DNA from: an uncultured bacterium
Lineage (GTDB): Bacteria > Planctomycetota > UBA1135 > GCA-002686595
Length of the DNA: 44,219 nucleotides
Assembly (NCBI GenBank): GCA_937910685.1
Contig: CALEMP010000179.1
Span: 1-44,219 of the forward strand
Reading direction: 5' to 3'
In this document: piece after piece, positions 8,311 to 17,609 of the stretch
How positions within the stretch are numbered: position 1 is the first letter of the stretch
Layout: every line of letters starts with the position of its first letter
Position numbers and translations under genes: made by a program
The notes under the pieces: model-generated
The model's input: only the letters and a program-made list of their open reading frames with translations
What the model was told of the DNA's origin: nothing
Databases searched by the model: none

Positions 8311-9975
8311 TTACTGCCAGGTGAAGCCGAGTCCGTTGGTGAAATTGGAACTGGCGCCGTCTCTAAACCAGAGCTGGAAGGACCAGGTATCTCCGGGAAG
8401 AAAGACTTGTCCCTGGGGTAGGGCCGTTAGGTCCGGCGCGAAGCTCATCAGGCCGCTGGTCCCCGAGTTCAAAATGCTAGTGTTGAAGCGATAGAGAGGC
8501 GCGCCCAGGCAAAGGCGCCCGCTGGCCACGGGCACGTTGGCCGTTGTCCGGGACATGACGAAGTAGCCGAACTGGTTGAGGGGTAACTGAATTGCATCCA
8601 ACTGCAATTGGTTGTTGCTGACTACCAAGCTGCCGTTGCCAAAGAGTGAAGCTGGGAAGCCCGTAGAGTTGGACATGGGCGTGCAAGAGGTGTCCACCAC
8701 GCCGATGGAGCCTTGGACCTCGTAGGCGCCAATGTCCACGATCGATCCCGAGCCGGCGCCTGTATCAGGAACCGAGGACACATCGTCAAAGCGATTGTTA
8801 CCCGCCAGGTCAAGAGTGATTGCGCCAGGCACGGAGGCATTGTTGCCCGCGTCGATTCCCGGTGAGCTAGCGCTCAGGGTGAAGTCCCCGGCCGGGGCGT
8901 CGGTGAAGGTCGGGTCACTGTTCAAGTTCCCCGTACCGGAGAAGCCACCCTCCACGATGCAGTAAGTGGCGCTGGTGCCACCGGTCATTTGATTGGCCGC
9001 GTTCTGCGCTCCACCAGGCCCTGAGTTGTCCCACAGGATGGTGTTGCGTACCAGGACGGTTGATCCCGAGCGCAAGAGGCCGCCTACCGTGTTCGAGGTA
9101 GCGTTGTTGTCGACGATTGTGCAGTTGATCACCTGGGTGCTGCCGCCGGATCCAATCCAGAGGGCCCCGCCGCCTCCGCTGCCGGTGGAGGTGTTGCCTT
9201 GGAAGATGCTGTTGCTGACCACCACACCGCTGGTGGAGAAGATCTCAAGGGCTCCTGCGCGCGCTGCTTGGTTTCCGTAGAACTCGCAGCGGTCAAAAAT
9301 CACATTGCTGGCGGTGGCCATGTCAAACGCACCTCCGTAGGAGCCACCAATGTTGTCCTCGAAAATGCAGTCCGTGAAGGTGGGACTGGCGCTGTTGATG
9401 TAGCCCGCTCCGCCGCCAAAGTTGCAGCGGTTGTGGATGAAGTGGCAGTTGCGGATGGTGGGGGAGGAGTTGGTCAGCAAGATCCCACCACCCCGGTCAT
9501 TGTTGCTGCCGCCGGCGTTGGCAAAGCCATCGCGCACGATAAATCCGTCCAGTACGGCCGTGGCGTTGGTGCTGAAACCCCGAATCACGTGGTAGCTGTT
9601 GTCACTGATCGATCCGTTCCCATTGGTGTCGGCCGTCATGATGCTGGGGGCCACGCCGAGGGGCGGCCGCTGGTCCGGGCTGGTTTCGTTTCCCACAAAG
9701 CCGCCATAGATGTTCACATTGTTAATGACGCGAAACGATGTGGTGCGTGATGTACCGGTGGTGGGCACATAGGTTCCGTCCGCAGCGAAAATCTCATCCC
9801 CAGCAACCGCCTGCAACATGGCGTCTTGCAGGGCGAGGGTGCCCTGCAGCGCATTCGCCCAACTGCTGCCATCATTGAGACCAGTGGTCAGGTTGGCGTC
9901 CACGTAGATGGTGCCGGCCAGGGCGACGGGGGCGAGAAACAGTGCGGGAAAGAGTCGGGTCAGGGAGGAGAGCAT
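8311..9975 (-). CDS. Secreted right-handed beta-helix protein with a shared C-terminal module
   Basis: The protein is 554 residues. A signal peptide covers about residues 1-20. Residues 20-420 show repeated short rungs such as SPTIRNCHFIHN, SPTFTDCIFEDN and GVVVSNSIFQGN, with a YVDANLTTG start and an SSPGIDAGN end, as in polymorphic-outer-membrane-protein-like parallel beta-helices. Residues about 427-554 form a separate module (NSTG, QFGYF, GRLCLGAPLYR, PGDTW, FQLWFRD, SNF) also found at the ends of the proteins at 15945 and 21190. No catalytic residues can be named. A polysaccharide-binding or adhesion role is possible. It is read away from the Spy-like gene, with an inverted-repeat element between them. 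Confidence 0.82.
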   Translation of the reverse strand: MLSSLTRLFPALFLAPVALAGTIYVDANLTTGLNDGSSWANALQGTLALQDAMLQAVAGDEIFAADGTYVPTTGTSRTTSFRVINNVNIYGGFVGNETSPDQRPPLGVAPSIMTADTNGNGSISDNSYHVIRGFSTNATAVLDGFIVRDGFANAGGSNNDRGGGILLTNSSPTIRNCHFIHNRCNFGGGAGYINSASPTFTDCIFEDNIGGSYGGAFDMATASNVIFDRCEFYGNQAARAGALEIFSTSGVVVSNSIFQGNTSTGSGGGGALWIGSGGSTQVINCTIVDNNATSNTVGGLLRSGSTVLVRNTILWDNSGPGGAQNAANQMTGGTSATYCIVEGGFSGTGNLNSDPTFTDAPAGDFTLSASSPGIDAGNNASVPGAITLDLAGNNRFDDVSSVPDTGAGSGSIVDIGAYEVQGSIGVVDTSCTPMSNSTGFPASLFGNGSLVVSNNQLQLDAIQLPLNQFGYFVMSRTTANVPVASGRLCLGAPLYRFNTSILNSGTSGLMSFAPDLTALPQGQVFLPGDTWSFQLWFRDGASSNFTNGLGFTWQ

Positions 9976-10053
9976 GGTGCAGTCGGGGAAAAATAGGCTG
10001 GTCGTGAAATGGACCTAGCGGGGGGGATTCAACCCCAACTAGCCTAGCGCCCC

Positions 10054-10132
10054 GGAACAAAAACGGGGGTCAAATCATGGGTTCAGGGATCCGAACTGTT
10101 TCCAAGTGAGAGCCGTTGGCCGTTTTTGTTCC
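10054..10132. repeat. 79-bp segment bounded by perfect 13-bp inverted repeats
   Basis: GGAACAAAAACGG (10054-10066) and CCGTTTTTGTTCC (10120-10132) are exact inverted repeats with 53 bases between them. The segment lies between two minus-strand genes, after the stop at 10161 and before the beta-helix start at 9975. On the minus strand it could act as a long stem-loop ending transcription of the upstream gene. The sharp ends also resemble a tiny non-autonomous element, but I see no flanking target duplication. Confidence 0.5.
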
Positions 10133-10160
10133 TCAGGGTGCTCTGGGCTGGGTCCAGGTT

Positions 10161-10844
10161 TCACTTTCCGCCCTTGCTGTATTGCCTGACCATCTCCCCG
10201 TAGTCGGTGTATTGGGTGGCAGAGAGAATCCCCTGCAAGTTGTTCTGATGATTCTCTTCGTCGAGGCGTTTCGTCTCGCCGATGGCCTCCCGATCCTCGC
10301 CCGCCTTCCATCGTCGACCTAACTCTGCATCGGCCTCGGCCTTGGAAGTGAGCACTTCGTACATGTCATCCGATTGGCTCTGGGTTAGGTTGAGTCTCGG
10401 AGCGATGTTCTCCATGACTCCTGCCAGAAATTCCTCCCGCCGTTGGCGGGCCAGGTCCTCTTGATCCGCTTTTTCCCCATCGCGAATGCTGTTCAAGGCC
10501 TGAGCCACATCCGCATGAAGGACCGGCACCGCCGGACTCAGATCAGAATCCTGCTGAGCCATCCACGCGCGGACTTCAGCTTCGAAGTCCTGGTTGGTAT
10601 TGGCCCCGAGAGCAACTCTCTCGGCCGGAGTCACTTCAAGAACATCCACCCGGGAGTTCAACGTCGCAAGCTCATCGCGCAACTCGCGGACCACCCCGAG
10701 CAATTCTGCACTGGGATCAACGGCGGTGCGGATCGGAGTGAGCGCGGGGGTGGGGCTGGGATTCAGAAGGTAACTGGTCACCGCAGCGCTGGCCGCTCCG
10801 AGTAAAACCACGATCACAAGGGGTATGGGGCGTAGGTCGTTCAT
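10161..10844 (-). CDS. Membrane-anchored protein with coiled coil and Spy/LTXXQ-like segment
   Basis: The protein is 227 residues. One N-terminal helix (about 7-28) anchors it; residues 44-73 look like a coiled coil (LLGVVRELRDELATLNSRV). Further on, RLNLTQSQ and GILSATQ resemble the two LTxxQ elements of the Spy/CpxP periplasmic chaperone family, separated by charged helices as in that family. This assignment is tentative. The likely location is the periplasmic face of the membrane. No partner gene is adjacent: the flanking genes encode a beta-helix protein and a sulfatase. Confidence 0.6.
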   Translation of the reverse strand: MNDLRPIPLVIVVLLGAASAAVTSYLLNPSPTPALTPIRTAVDPSAELLGVVRELRDELATLNSRVDVLEVTPAERVALGANTNQDFEAEVRAWMAQQDSDLSPAVPVLHADVAQALNSIRDGEKADQEDLARQRREEFLAGVMENIAPRLNLTQSQSDDMYEVLTSKAEADAELGRRWKAGEDREAIGETKRLDEENHQNNLQGILSATQYTDYGEMVRQYSKGGK

Positions 10845-10989
10845 GGGTCCAATCTAGAGGAATGGCCCCGCCCCCGCGCATATTCCTCCCCCAGTTCGTC
10901 ACGCATTCAGACCCAGTGCCGCCTTTTCGGGCTAGATAGCCCCGACGGAATTCTTGGGTTGGTGCCCGGGGCTTGAGGGGGAGGTCCCT

Positions 10990-12585
10990 CTACCTTCTGA
11001 CTCCGAATTTCTCTTGCCACTCTTTTGACTGCAGCTCCGTTCCTCCCTCGTCCCCAAACTCCAGCCGCAATCCCTGCAGGCCTTTCTGTAAGCCGCGGGT
11101 TAGTTCGTCGCAGCCCTCCTGCCCAAACAGATTCACTCGTTCGTCAGGGTCGGTTTGCAAATCAAACAGCTCCCAAAGACCAAACTGATAATAGTGAATC
11201 AGCTTGTGCCGTTCCGTGCGGATGCCATAGTGCCGTGCCACCCGGTGAATGCTGGGAAAGGCGTAGTAGTGATAGTAAATCGAGGAGCGCCAGTCCTCGG
11301 GCTCGGTTCCCTGGAGCAACGGGACAAGCGACCGCCCCTGCATTCCTTCCGGTGCGGCAACTCCAGCAGCTTCCAAGAAGGTCTGTGCATAATCCAGGTT
11401 CTGCACCATGTGCTCGTCCACCGCCCCCGCTTCCGTTACCCCTGGCCAACGCACAATCAAGGGCATGCGCAAGGATTCCTCATACATCCAACGCTTATCG
11501 AACCAGCCGTGATCCCCTAAAAAGAAACCCTGATCCGACGAGTACACCACGATGGTGTTCTCCGCCAAGCCGCTCTCCTTTAGGTAATCCAGCAGCCGGC
11601 CCACGCTGTCATCCACCCCGCGTACTGTGCGCAGGTAGTTCTTGATGTACCGCTGGTACTTCCAGCGCACCAACTCCTTGCCGGTTAACTCCGCCTCCAA
11701 GAACGCCTTGTTCCTTGGCCCAAACGCCTCATTCCAAGCCTTCCTCTGGTCGCCGTTCATGCGCTGCAGATTCCGAACCCCACTCGAATCATTCGCAAAC
11801 CCATCCTCAGAATCCCAGCCTTCGTGCTCCTCAACAAAGAGGTCATAAACCAGGTTCATATCCCGATCGACTTCCATTTCCTGCAGCCGCGCCACCAGCG
11901 CGTCATCCAGATGTTGATCAAAGAGCGTTTCGGGCTCCGGTACTTCCAACCCCTCCCACAAATCCAAGTGCCGTAAGGGCGGCATCCAATTCCGGTGGGG
12001 CGCCTTGTGCTGGCACATCAGCAGGAATGGTTGGTCCTCATCCTCTCGCCCCTTCAGCCAGTCCAGCGCCAAGTCCGTCACGATATCCGTGCAGTACCCT
12101 TCAACCACTCGCTCGCCCTCTGCCGAAATCAGCTTCGGGTTGTAGTAATCCCCTTGTCCCGGCAAGACCTCCCAGTAATCAAACCCCTGGGGCGCCGAAC
12201 CCAAATGCCATTTCCCAAGTAAGGCCGTTTCATACCCCGCCCCCTTCAGCAACTTCGGGAAAGTCACCTGGTCCCCATCAAACCGATCCCCATTGTCTCG
12301 GAATCCATTCCGGTGACTATGTAGTCCTGTCAGGATCACGGCGCGGCTCGGCCCACAAATACTGTTGGTGCAGAATGAGTTGCGAAACAACATGCCCTCC
12401 GCCGCCAACTTATCAATCCGCGGTGTCGGGTTCAGCCCCTCATAAGCAGACCCATAAGCCCCAATCGCATGGGGCGCATGGTCATCGCTGAAGATGAAGA
12501 GGATGTTGGGGCGCGGGGGGGATTCTTGGTTGAGAGCGGGCGTTGCGAGAAGCAGACAGCTGAGGAGGAGCGGGAGGCGTTGCAT
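10990..12585 (-). CDS. Sulfatase (arylsulfatase family, S1)
   Basis: The protein is 531 residues with a signal peptide (about 1-19). The formylglycine site is CGPSR (77-81), the commonest planctomycete form. Asp34-Asp35 (FSDDHA) are metal ligands; GKWHLG and SDQGFFLGDHGW are typical of the subgroup that includes N-acetylglucosamine-6-sulfatase and heparan-type sulfatases, so a glycan sulfate substrate is likely but not proven. It differs clearly from the sulfatase at 6821 in length and active-site motif, so the pair is not a recent duplication. Activation needs formylglycine maturation from elsewhere in the genome. Confidence 0.93.
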   Translation of the reverse strand: MQRLPLLLSCLLLATPALNQESPPRPNILFIFSDDHAPHAIGAYGSAYEGLNPTPRIDKLAAEGMLFRNSFCTNSICGPSRAVILTGLHSHRNGFRDNGDRFDGDQVTFPKLLKGAGYETALLGKWHLGSAPQGFDYWEVLPGQGDYYNPKLISAEGERVVEGYCTDIVTDLALDWLKGREDEDQPFLLMCQHKAPHRNWMPPLRHLDLWEGLEVPEPETLFDQHLDDALVARLQEMEVDRDMNLVYDLFVEEHEGWDSEDGFANDSSGVRNLQRMNGDQRKAWNEAFGPRNKAFLEAELTGKELVRWKYQRYIKNYLRTVRGVDDSVGRLLDYLKESGLAENTIVVYSSDQGFFLGDHGWFDKRWMYEESLRMPLIVRWPGVTEAGAVDEHMVQNLDYAQTFLEAAGVAAPEGMQGRSLVPLLQGTEPEDWRSSIYYHYYAFPSIHRVARHYGIRTERHKLIHYYQFGLWELFDLQTDPDERVNLFGQEGCDELTRGLQKGLQGLRLEFGDEGGTELQSKEWQEKFGVRR

Positions 12586-12640
12586 GACGTACTAGAGTAC
12601 GGAGTAAGTCTCGTGTGGTCATGCGCTGTTTCTGGCTAGC

Positions 12641-13108
12641 TCAACCCAGGGCACCTGCGTCCAGGATGCGGCGTAGATAATTCAATTGCCCGCGATGCCA
12701 GGAGAGGTGGCAGCAGAGTTGGACCAGGAAGAAGCCTATGCTCCGTCCTTCGTGTCGGGGGGGCGTAATTGGCATGGCGCTTTCCACGTCCTGTTCGCTC
12801 AGGCCGGTAAGTGCTGCGAGTGTAGAGGCCTGGGTCCGCTCTATTTCTTGGAGGATTTCCTCTTTGCTTGCATCCCGACGTCCGAACTCGGCCTGAGGGT
12901 CGCGCTCATAGTCGTCCTGTCCTAGTCCATGTCCTATGAAATGACGTAAGTTGCCGCACAGGTGCAACGCCAAGGTTCCCACAGAGTTGCTGACTCCCTC
13001 GCGTACCTCCCAAAGATGTTCCAGCGGGGTGTCTTTTATTTCCTGCGCCAAGGCGCCCAGGTCGCGCACCACAATCTCTGAGATATCAGAGGTTAACTTG
13101 CTTGTCAT
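12641..13108 (-). CDS. DinB-superfamily protein
   Basis: The protein is 155 residues, the usual size for DinB/YfiT-like four-helix proteins. The three histidines expected to bind a metal are His49 (in LALHLCGNLRHF) and His134 and His138 (in CCHLSWHRGQLNYLRR). Family members include damage-inducible proteins and metal-dependent thiol transferases, but most have no known reaction, so I give none. The gene is followed by the sulfatase gene on the same strand and preceded by the sulfotransferase gene 13 bases upstream, so the two could be co-transcribed. Confidence 0.78.
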   Translation of the reverse strand: MTSKLTSDISEIVVRDLGALAQEIKDTPLEHLWEVREGVSNSVGTLALHLCGNLRHFIGHGLGQDDYERDPQAEFGRRDASKEEILQEIERTQASTLAALTGLSEQDVESAMPITPPRHEGRSIGFFLVQLCCHLSWHRGQLNYLRRILDAGALG

Positions 13109-13121
13109 TCCTAGATTCTGA

Positions 13122-14138
13122 TCAGAGGGACATCAGGCCGTCAAGGGGGGGGCAGGTCAAATCTCCCCTTCCCCAGACACGGTTGGTCTTGCGGTTGATG
13201 GCCCGGACGACATTCCTGGAGAGATGTTGCTCCCAGTCCTTGGTTTTGCCTGAGCGGAAGAAGGCCTTGGGGTCCAGGTGGAATGACTTGGGGTCCTTTG
13301 TAAGGGATTTCTTCATGCTCTGGAACATAGTGCTTTCCGCGATGCTCTCCTTGCGCTTGTCTGTGAGGCGTTTGCCTGGAGCCAGGAATGTCAGCAGGCG
13401 GTCGATGACTGCAAGCTTGTTCTCAACGAGGTCCTCATAGCGCAAGACCAAGACACTTGAGTTGGGTATGCGGTTGTCGGGGCGACGGATCCACCCCAAT
13501 GTGTGCTGGTGGTAGTCGCCGAAGTAGAGGTCTCCCTCAATGAACATTGACGAGAAGGTGTCCATGTCCAGATCTTTGGAAATCTGCAGTAACGGATGTC
13601 GCTTGTAGAAGAAGTACTGGGAAACGGCCGTTGCTCGGGGGTCGCGAAGGACAACAACGAACTTGGACTTGGGATGCACGCGGCGAATAGGCAGGTCCTC
13701 ATACGCAGAATGTGTGTACCAAAGGCGTTTCGTTCCGGATGTTCGTTGCAGGAATTTCCGGAAGTGTCGAGCTCCATGTTGTGAATGCATGACCTCCGGC
13801 CAGGGAACCGCGCCGTGCCCAATGTCACCTGCGCTCATGGGGTGATCGGACCCATAGTTCTCGGTCGCGCGTAAGATCTCGACGATGAACTTTTTGGTCA
13901 GGTGAGTGCCGACCTTCTGATGGGTGCAAATGAAGACGTCATCTTCATCGGTATCCCAGGTGTTGGATAGTTCCTGTGCGGATGTGGGAGCGATGAATGG
14001 GGGGAGCATTCGGCCATTCCTACGGTGGTGCAGGAAGCCTCCTTGGGGCAGTTCTTGAGCATTGCCTACCACATTGAAGCGGTCACGACTGGGCACGGTT
14101 TGCCGCGTCTGAGGGAAAATGGATGTGGTGGGTTCCAT
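13122..14138 (-). CDS. Sulfotransferase family protein
   Basis: The protein is 338 residues from the ATG at 14138; a 48-residue upstream extension is low-complexity and unlike the family, so I excluded it. The PAPS-binding loop is THQKVGTHLTK (72-82), matching TYPKSGTTW-type loops of Sulfotransfer_1 proteins. The 3'-phosphate site is VVVLRDPRATAVSQY (161-175), with Arg165 and Ser173 in the expected places. It should transfer a sulfate group from PAPS to a hydroxyl or amine acceptor in the cytoplasm. The acceptor is unknown. The first 60 residues have no obvious domain. A run of eight G/C bases (13145-13152) near the 3' end is a possible slippage site that would change only the last residues. 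Confidence 0.85.
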   Translation of the reverse strand: MEPTTSIFPQTRQTVPSRDRFNVVGNAQELPQGGFLHHRRNGRMLPPFIAPTSAQELSNTWDTDEDDVFICTHQKVGTHLTKKFIVEILRATENYGSDHPMSAGDIGHGAVPWPEVMHSQHGARHFRKFLQRTSGTKRLWYTHSAYEDLPIRRVHPKSKFVVVLRDPRATAVSQYFFYKRHPLLQISKDLDMDTFSSMFIEGDLYFGDYHQHTLGWIRRPDNRIPNSSVLVLRYEDLVENKLAVIDRLLTFLAPGKRLTDKRKESIAESTMFQSMKKSLTKDPKSFHLDPKAFFRSGKTKDWEQHLSRNVVRAINRKTNRVWGRGDLTCPPLDGLMSL

Positions 14139-14286
14139 GGGTGGAGGCGATGGGCAAGAGAGGGGGGCTATACCTCTTTGAGCCGGACTCGGCCTTGATC
14201 CGCACGGATTTTTCTCAAGAAACGGGGCACCCAGTTGGGCGCGGGCGCTGGGTAGGGAAGTCGTGGCAGTGCTTCCTCTCAACGGC

Positions 14287-15627
14287 CTACTTCCCTTCCA
14301 TCAAGTCCTTTGCACTCAATCCCAACCGATACAACTCACCGCCTGTCGCGCTCCGCAGGATCCCCGTCACTAGATCCTCCCCATTGGGTGTCACCACCAA
14401 CTCCAGCCAGGTCTGGGGTGTTCCAAGATCCTTCAAGAGCCCCGGATGGGGCTGATTGGCGCTGGCGATGATGTGATCGTGGATGGGGGAGGAGATGAAT
14501 TCTATGAGGGGGTAGCCGGCGAGGTCGGTGGTTGGGTGACGAATGACGCGTGAGCGGTGAATGTCACCGCCTACAAGGACGACACCGGAGATTTTGTTCT
14601 TGCCGATGAAACGGAAGAGGGCGTCGCGTTCGTGGGCGTAGTTGCCCCAGTGATCGGTTTTGGTGGGGCGCACGGAGGCGTTCCAGACCATACCGGTCAC
14701 CAGGGCCTTGACGGGGGCATCGGAGGCTTTGAGGGCGCGGCAGAGCCAGGCGTATTGTTTGGCACCCAGAAGGGTGGGTTTGGTCTTGTCGGCGGGGCTC
14801 GGTTCGGTGGCGGCATACCAGCGGGCGTCAAGCACAAAGGTCTCGATGGGGCCGCGGCGGAAGCTGGTGTAGATGCCGGCTTGCTTGCCGTCGCCGAAGG
14901 AGGGGTTCGGGCGGTGCTCCATGAAGGCCTGTCGGGAGTTCTCTTTGCCTTTGACATTGCCGTCGGTGTCGTTGCGGCCAAAATCGTGGTCGTCCCAGGT
15001 GCTGATGATTGGGGTGCGGCGGGCGATGGCGGCGAAGGAGGGGAACGTGTTGAAGTCGATGTAGCGTTGACGCTGGATCTTAAGATCCGTCGTGTCGATG
15101 TAGGGCGTGTCGCCGATGCAGAGGAGAACATCGATAGGCCGGGCCGCGATGGCGTCGAAACTGGCGGCGGTGACTTTGTCTTGCCGGGCACAGGAGACGA
15201 AGGCCAGGGTGACTGGGTCGGTGCTCTCGGGCTTGGGCGCGGTGCGGGCGAGTTGGCCTTCGGATGTGTCCTGGACGTCGAAGGAGTATCGGTAGAGGGT
15301 GTTGGGTTGCAGGCCTTGAAGGGTGATGGTTAGGCAGCCTTGATCTTTGGCCCTGGCCTCGGCTTGGGTGGAGATGCGGGCAATGGGTTCTTTTTGAGGC
15401 CAGGCCGTGAGGGTGACTTTCCCGGGGGTGGTTTTTAGCCAAACGGAAATGCTCGTGGGGGTGACGTGGCCCACAAGTGGCCCGGCAATCAGGGTGCGAT
15501 GCGCTGGGGTGTCTTGGAACGGAAGACTTGAACCGAAGTCTGAGCCGGCGCTACTGGCCGAGCTAGGGGAACCGGCAAAGCCGAAAGAGAGAAGGGCAAC
15601 TGTGAGTAAGACGTATCGAAGGCTCAT
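14287..15627 (-). CDS. PhoD-like alkaline phosphatase
   Basis: The protein is 446 residues from the ATG at 15627, which starts a signal peptide (about 1-27). Residues 45-130 form the N-terminal beta domain of PhoD proteins. The metallophosphatase core has SCARQD (145-150), GDTPYID (172-178), WDDHDFGRND (211-220) and GGDIHRSR (353-360). These supply the iron and calcium ligands known for PhoD enzymes. It would hydrolyse phosphate esters, possibly diesters, outside the cytoplasm. No phosphate-regulon box is evident. It is divergent from the VCBS-repeat gene across 317 bases. Confidence 0.88.
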   Translation of the reverse strand: MSLRYVLLTVALLSFGFAGSPSSASSAGSDFGSSLPFQDTPAHRTLIAGPLVGHVTPTSISVWLKTTPGKVTLTAWPQKEPIARISTQAEARAKDQGCLTITLQGLQPNTLYRYSFDVQDTSEGQLARTAPKPESTDPVTLAFVSCARQDKVTAASFDAIAARPIDVLLCIGDTPYIDTTDLKIQRQRYIDFNTFPSFAAIARRTPIISTWDDHDFGRNDTDGNVKGKENSRQAFMEHRPNPSFGDGKQAGIYTSFRRGPIETFVLDARWYAATEPSPADKTKPTLLGAKQYAWLCRALKASDAPVKALVTGMVWNASVRPTKTDHWGNYAHERDALFRFIGKNKISGVVLVGGDIHRSRVIRHPTTDLAGYPLIEFISSPIHDHIIASANQPHPGLLKDLGTPQTWLELVVTPNGEDLVTGILRSATGGELYRLGLSAKDLMEGK

Positions 15628-15944
15628 GGTGCGCAGCCTACCGGAAAACATGTTGGGCTTGTGTGTCTCAGAAATGGTCATTCCGGATCGCGGAGTGTTC
15701 AGTGCTGTGCATCGCGCTGAGACGGGGTGAGCCCCCGCGCTTGCTTGCCCGGGGGCCGCTCGAGTGGGGGGTTGCTGGGTCAAGACAAGCGTGTTCTATT
15801 GGTACATAAATGCACCTTGAATTGAAGGCCGGTACCAAGCGCAGCCCCCTCGGGGAAAGCCCGGAACTCGCCTGACGGTGATGAGCCAGGGCAGGTACCC
15901 CACCAGGGGGCATGCCCTTTCTATTCCTGTGCAGTGCTTTCCCC
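15628..15944. other. Intergenic region, divergent genes
   Basis: These 317 bases separate the PhoD gene (minus) and the VCBS-repeat gene (plus). Both promoters should lie here. I see two GGTACC palindromes and a short CCCC-acca-GGGG hairpin near 15896-15908, but no RNA gene, no known riboswitch core and no clear promoter pair. Confidence 0.5.
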
Positions 15945-17522
15945 ATGCGAATCTCCACTTTCCCGAATTACGGTCTCTCTAAAGGCGCGGCCTTGTTTGC
16001 GGCTGTGGCCCTTTGCGGTCCCGCGGCCGCCCAGTTTGGTCCCCAGCAGGTAATCTCCACCAATGCAGATTTCGCCTATACCGCGTTTCCGGCTGACATT
16101 GATATGGACGGGGACCTGGATGTGGTCACATCATCGTCCTTTGACGACAAGGTAGCTTGGTTTCGCAATGACGGCAACGGGGTGTTTGGGCCCGAGATCA
16201 TCGTCTCTTTGGATGTGAACTATGCAACCTCAGCCATGGCGTATGACATGGACGGGGATGGGGACATCGACATTGTGGCTACGGGAGCCGCCGATGACGA
16301 GGTTTCTTGGTTTCGCAACGATGGGTCGGGAAACTTTGGGAGCGAGCGCGTCATTAGCGATGAGGCAGATCACGCGCGCTATTTGTGTATCGAAGACATT
16401 GACGGCGACGGGTTGTTGGACGTGGTTTCAGCCTCCTACGGGGACGACAAGGTCGCTTGGTACCGGAATTTTGGAAGCGGGAACTTCAGCGACGAGCTGA
16501 TCATCTCGACAACGGCGCTCAGCGCCCGTTGCGTGGTAACCGCCGATGCGGATGGGGATGGCGACCCTGATGTGTTCGCGGCTATGGCTGGTGACAACCG
16601 GGTGGGTTGGTTTGAGAACCTAGGGGCGGGCGTTTTCGGGCCCTTGCACACGATCACTACCAATGCCAACATTGCGATTTCGGTATACGCCGAAGATCTC
16701 GATGGAGACGGCGATCCAGATGTGATTGCTGGCGGCAACGGACAGCCTAATGTCACTTGGTATGAGAATCTGGGCGGCGGTGTTTATGGGGCCCAGCATA
16801 CAGTCAGTACACAAGCTATTCATGCTCGTGGCGTGCACGCAGCGGATCTCGATGGGGATGGGGATTCGGAAATCCTGTCTGCATCTTGGGCCGACGGCAA
16901 GATTGCCTGGTATGAGAATCTGGGAAATGGGAATTTCGGCCCTCAGCAGGTGGTGACCAACAATGCACACGGGGCGCACTCCGTTTGGGCTGCGGATTTT
17001 GACGGGGATCAGGATCTTGACCTTTGCTCTGCTTCGGCCGTGGGAGATCTGATTGCTTGGTACGAGAATATCGGCGATGGCACGACTCTTTTCTGCTCGC
17101 CGGGGGATTTGAATTCCTCTGGCAACTCGGTCACCTTGCAGGGATCTTCTTCCGCCGGACCCGGTGTGTTTCACCTGGAAGCCAGCGGTGGTCCGGCGCA
17201 ACAGTTTGGGTACTTCCTTGTATCGGCTACACCCATAGACCCGGGCGTCCCGGTGTCGGCGGGGCATCTGTGTTTGGGGTCGCCCTTCGGTCGCTATTCC
17301 ATGGCCGGGACAAATCTAAACTCTCTGGGGCGTTTTAACTTGAACGGCGTGCTGATCAATCAGGTGGGTACTTCAAGTGCTAGTTCGGGCTATGACATAC
17401 CCAGTAATCTGCCCAATCCACCGGGTGGTGTGATTGCGCCCGGAGACACTTGGCACTTTCAGCTTTGGTATCGAGACGGGTTGAGTTCCAACTTTTCTGA
17501 CGGCCTCACCGTGACTTTTTGA
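15945..17522 (+). CDS. Secreted VCBS/FG-GAP repeat protein with a shared C-terminal module
   Basis: The protein is 525 residues. The ATG at 15945 is preferred to one 33 bases upstream because the signal peptide (to about AAAQ, residue 30) follows it. Seven tandem units of about 48 residues follow, each with a calcium-loop type motif (such as DMDGDLDVV or DLDGDGDPD) and an aromatic strand WFRNDGNGVFGP or WYENLGNGNFGP. They should form one beta-propeller. The last 140 residues, from FCSPGDLNSSG, hold the module QFGYF, GHLCLGSPFGRY, PGDTWHFQLWYRD and SNFSDG, shared with the proteins at 8311 and 21190. Function is probably surface display or adhesion. The repeated units are also near-repeats at the DNA level and could recombine. 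Confidence 0.86.
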   Translation: MRISTFPNYGLSKGAALFAAVALCGPAAAQFGPQQVISTNADFAYTAFPADIDMDGDLDVVTSSSFDDKVAWFRNDGNGVFGPEIIVSLDVNYATSAMAYDMDGDGDIDIVATGAADDEVSWFRNDGSGNFGSERVISDEADHARYLCIEDIDGDGLLDVVSASYGDDKVAWYRNFGSGNFSDELIISTTALSARCVVTADADGDGDPDVFAAMAGDNRVGWFENLGAGVFGPLHTITTNANIAISVYAEDLDGDGDPDVIAGGNGQPNVTWYENLGGGVYGAQHTVSTQAIHARGVHAADLDGDGDSEILSASWADGKIAWYENLGNGNFGPQQVVTNNAHGAHSVWAADFDGDQDLDLCSASAVGDLIAWYENIGDGTTLFCSPGDLNSSGNSVTLQGSSSAGPGVFHLEASGGPAQQFGYFLVSATPIDPGVPVSAGHLCLGSPFGRYSMAGTNLNSLGRFNLNGVLINQVGTSSASSGYDIPSNLPNPPGGVIAPGDTWHFQLWYRDGLSSNFSDGLTVTF

Positions 17523-17609
17523 TCCTCGGTCGCCGACAGAAATCCTGGACCCCAAAAGAACCCTCGATCAAGCGCTGCTAGAGGCCTCAGGGTTCGTATC
17601 CTGTCGCCT

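Noticed and set aside
10880..10960. Hairpin GGGCTA-ga-TAGCCC as terminator of the second sulfatase gene
   Set aside because: The T tract is on the wrong side: on the minus strand the hairpin is followed by A residues.
11715..12491. Plus-strand frame of 258 codons opposite the second sulfatase
   Set aside because: The composition is almost wholly Pro/Ser/Arg, the typical antisense shadow of a GC-rich gene.
14557..15333. Long plus-strand frame of 258 codons opposite the PhoD gene
   Set aside because: It is Gly/Val-rich antisense sequence; the minus strand has a complete PhoD with signal peptide and all metal motifs.
15800..15944. Possible riboswitch in the leader of the VCBS-repeat gene
   Set aside because: GC-rich with short pairings, but no core of the TPP, cobalamin, SAM or cyclic-di-GMP classes can be recognised.
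15945..17522. Tandem repeats as a CRISPR array
   Set aside because: The repeats are in-frame units of about 144 bases that encode a propeller; there are no short identical repeats with unique spacers here or anywhere else in the window.
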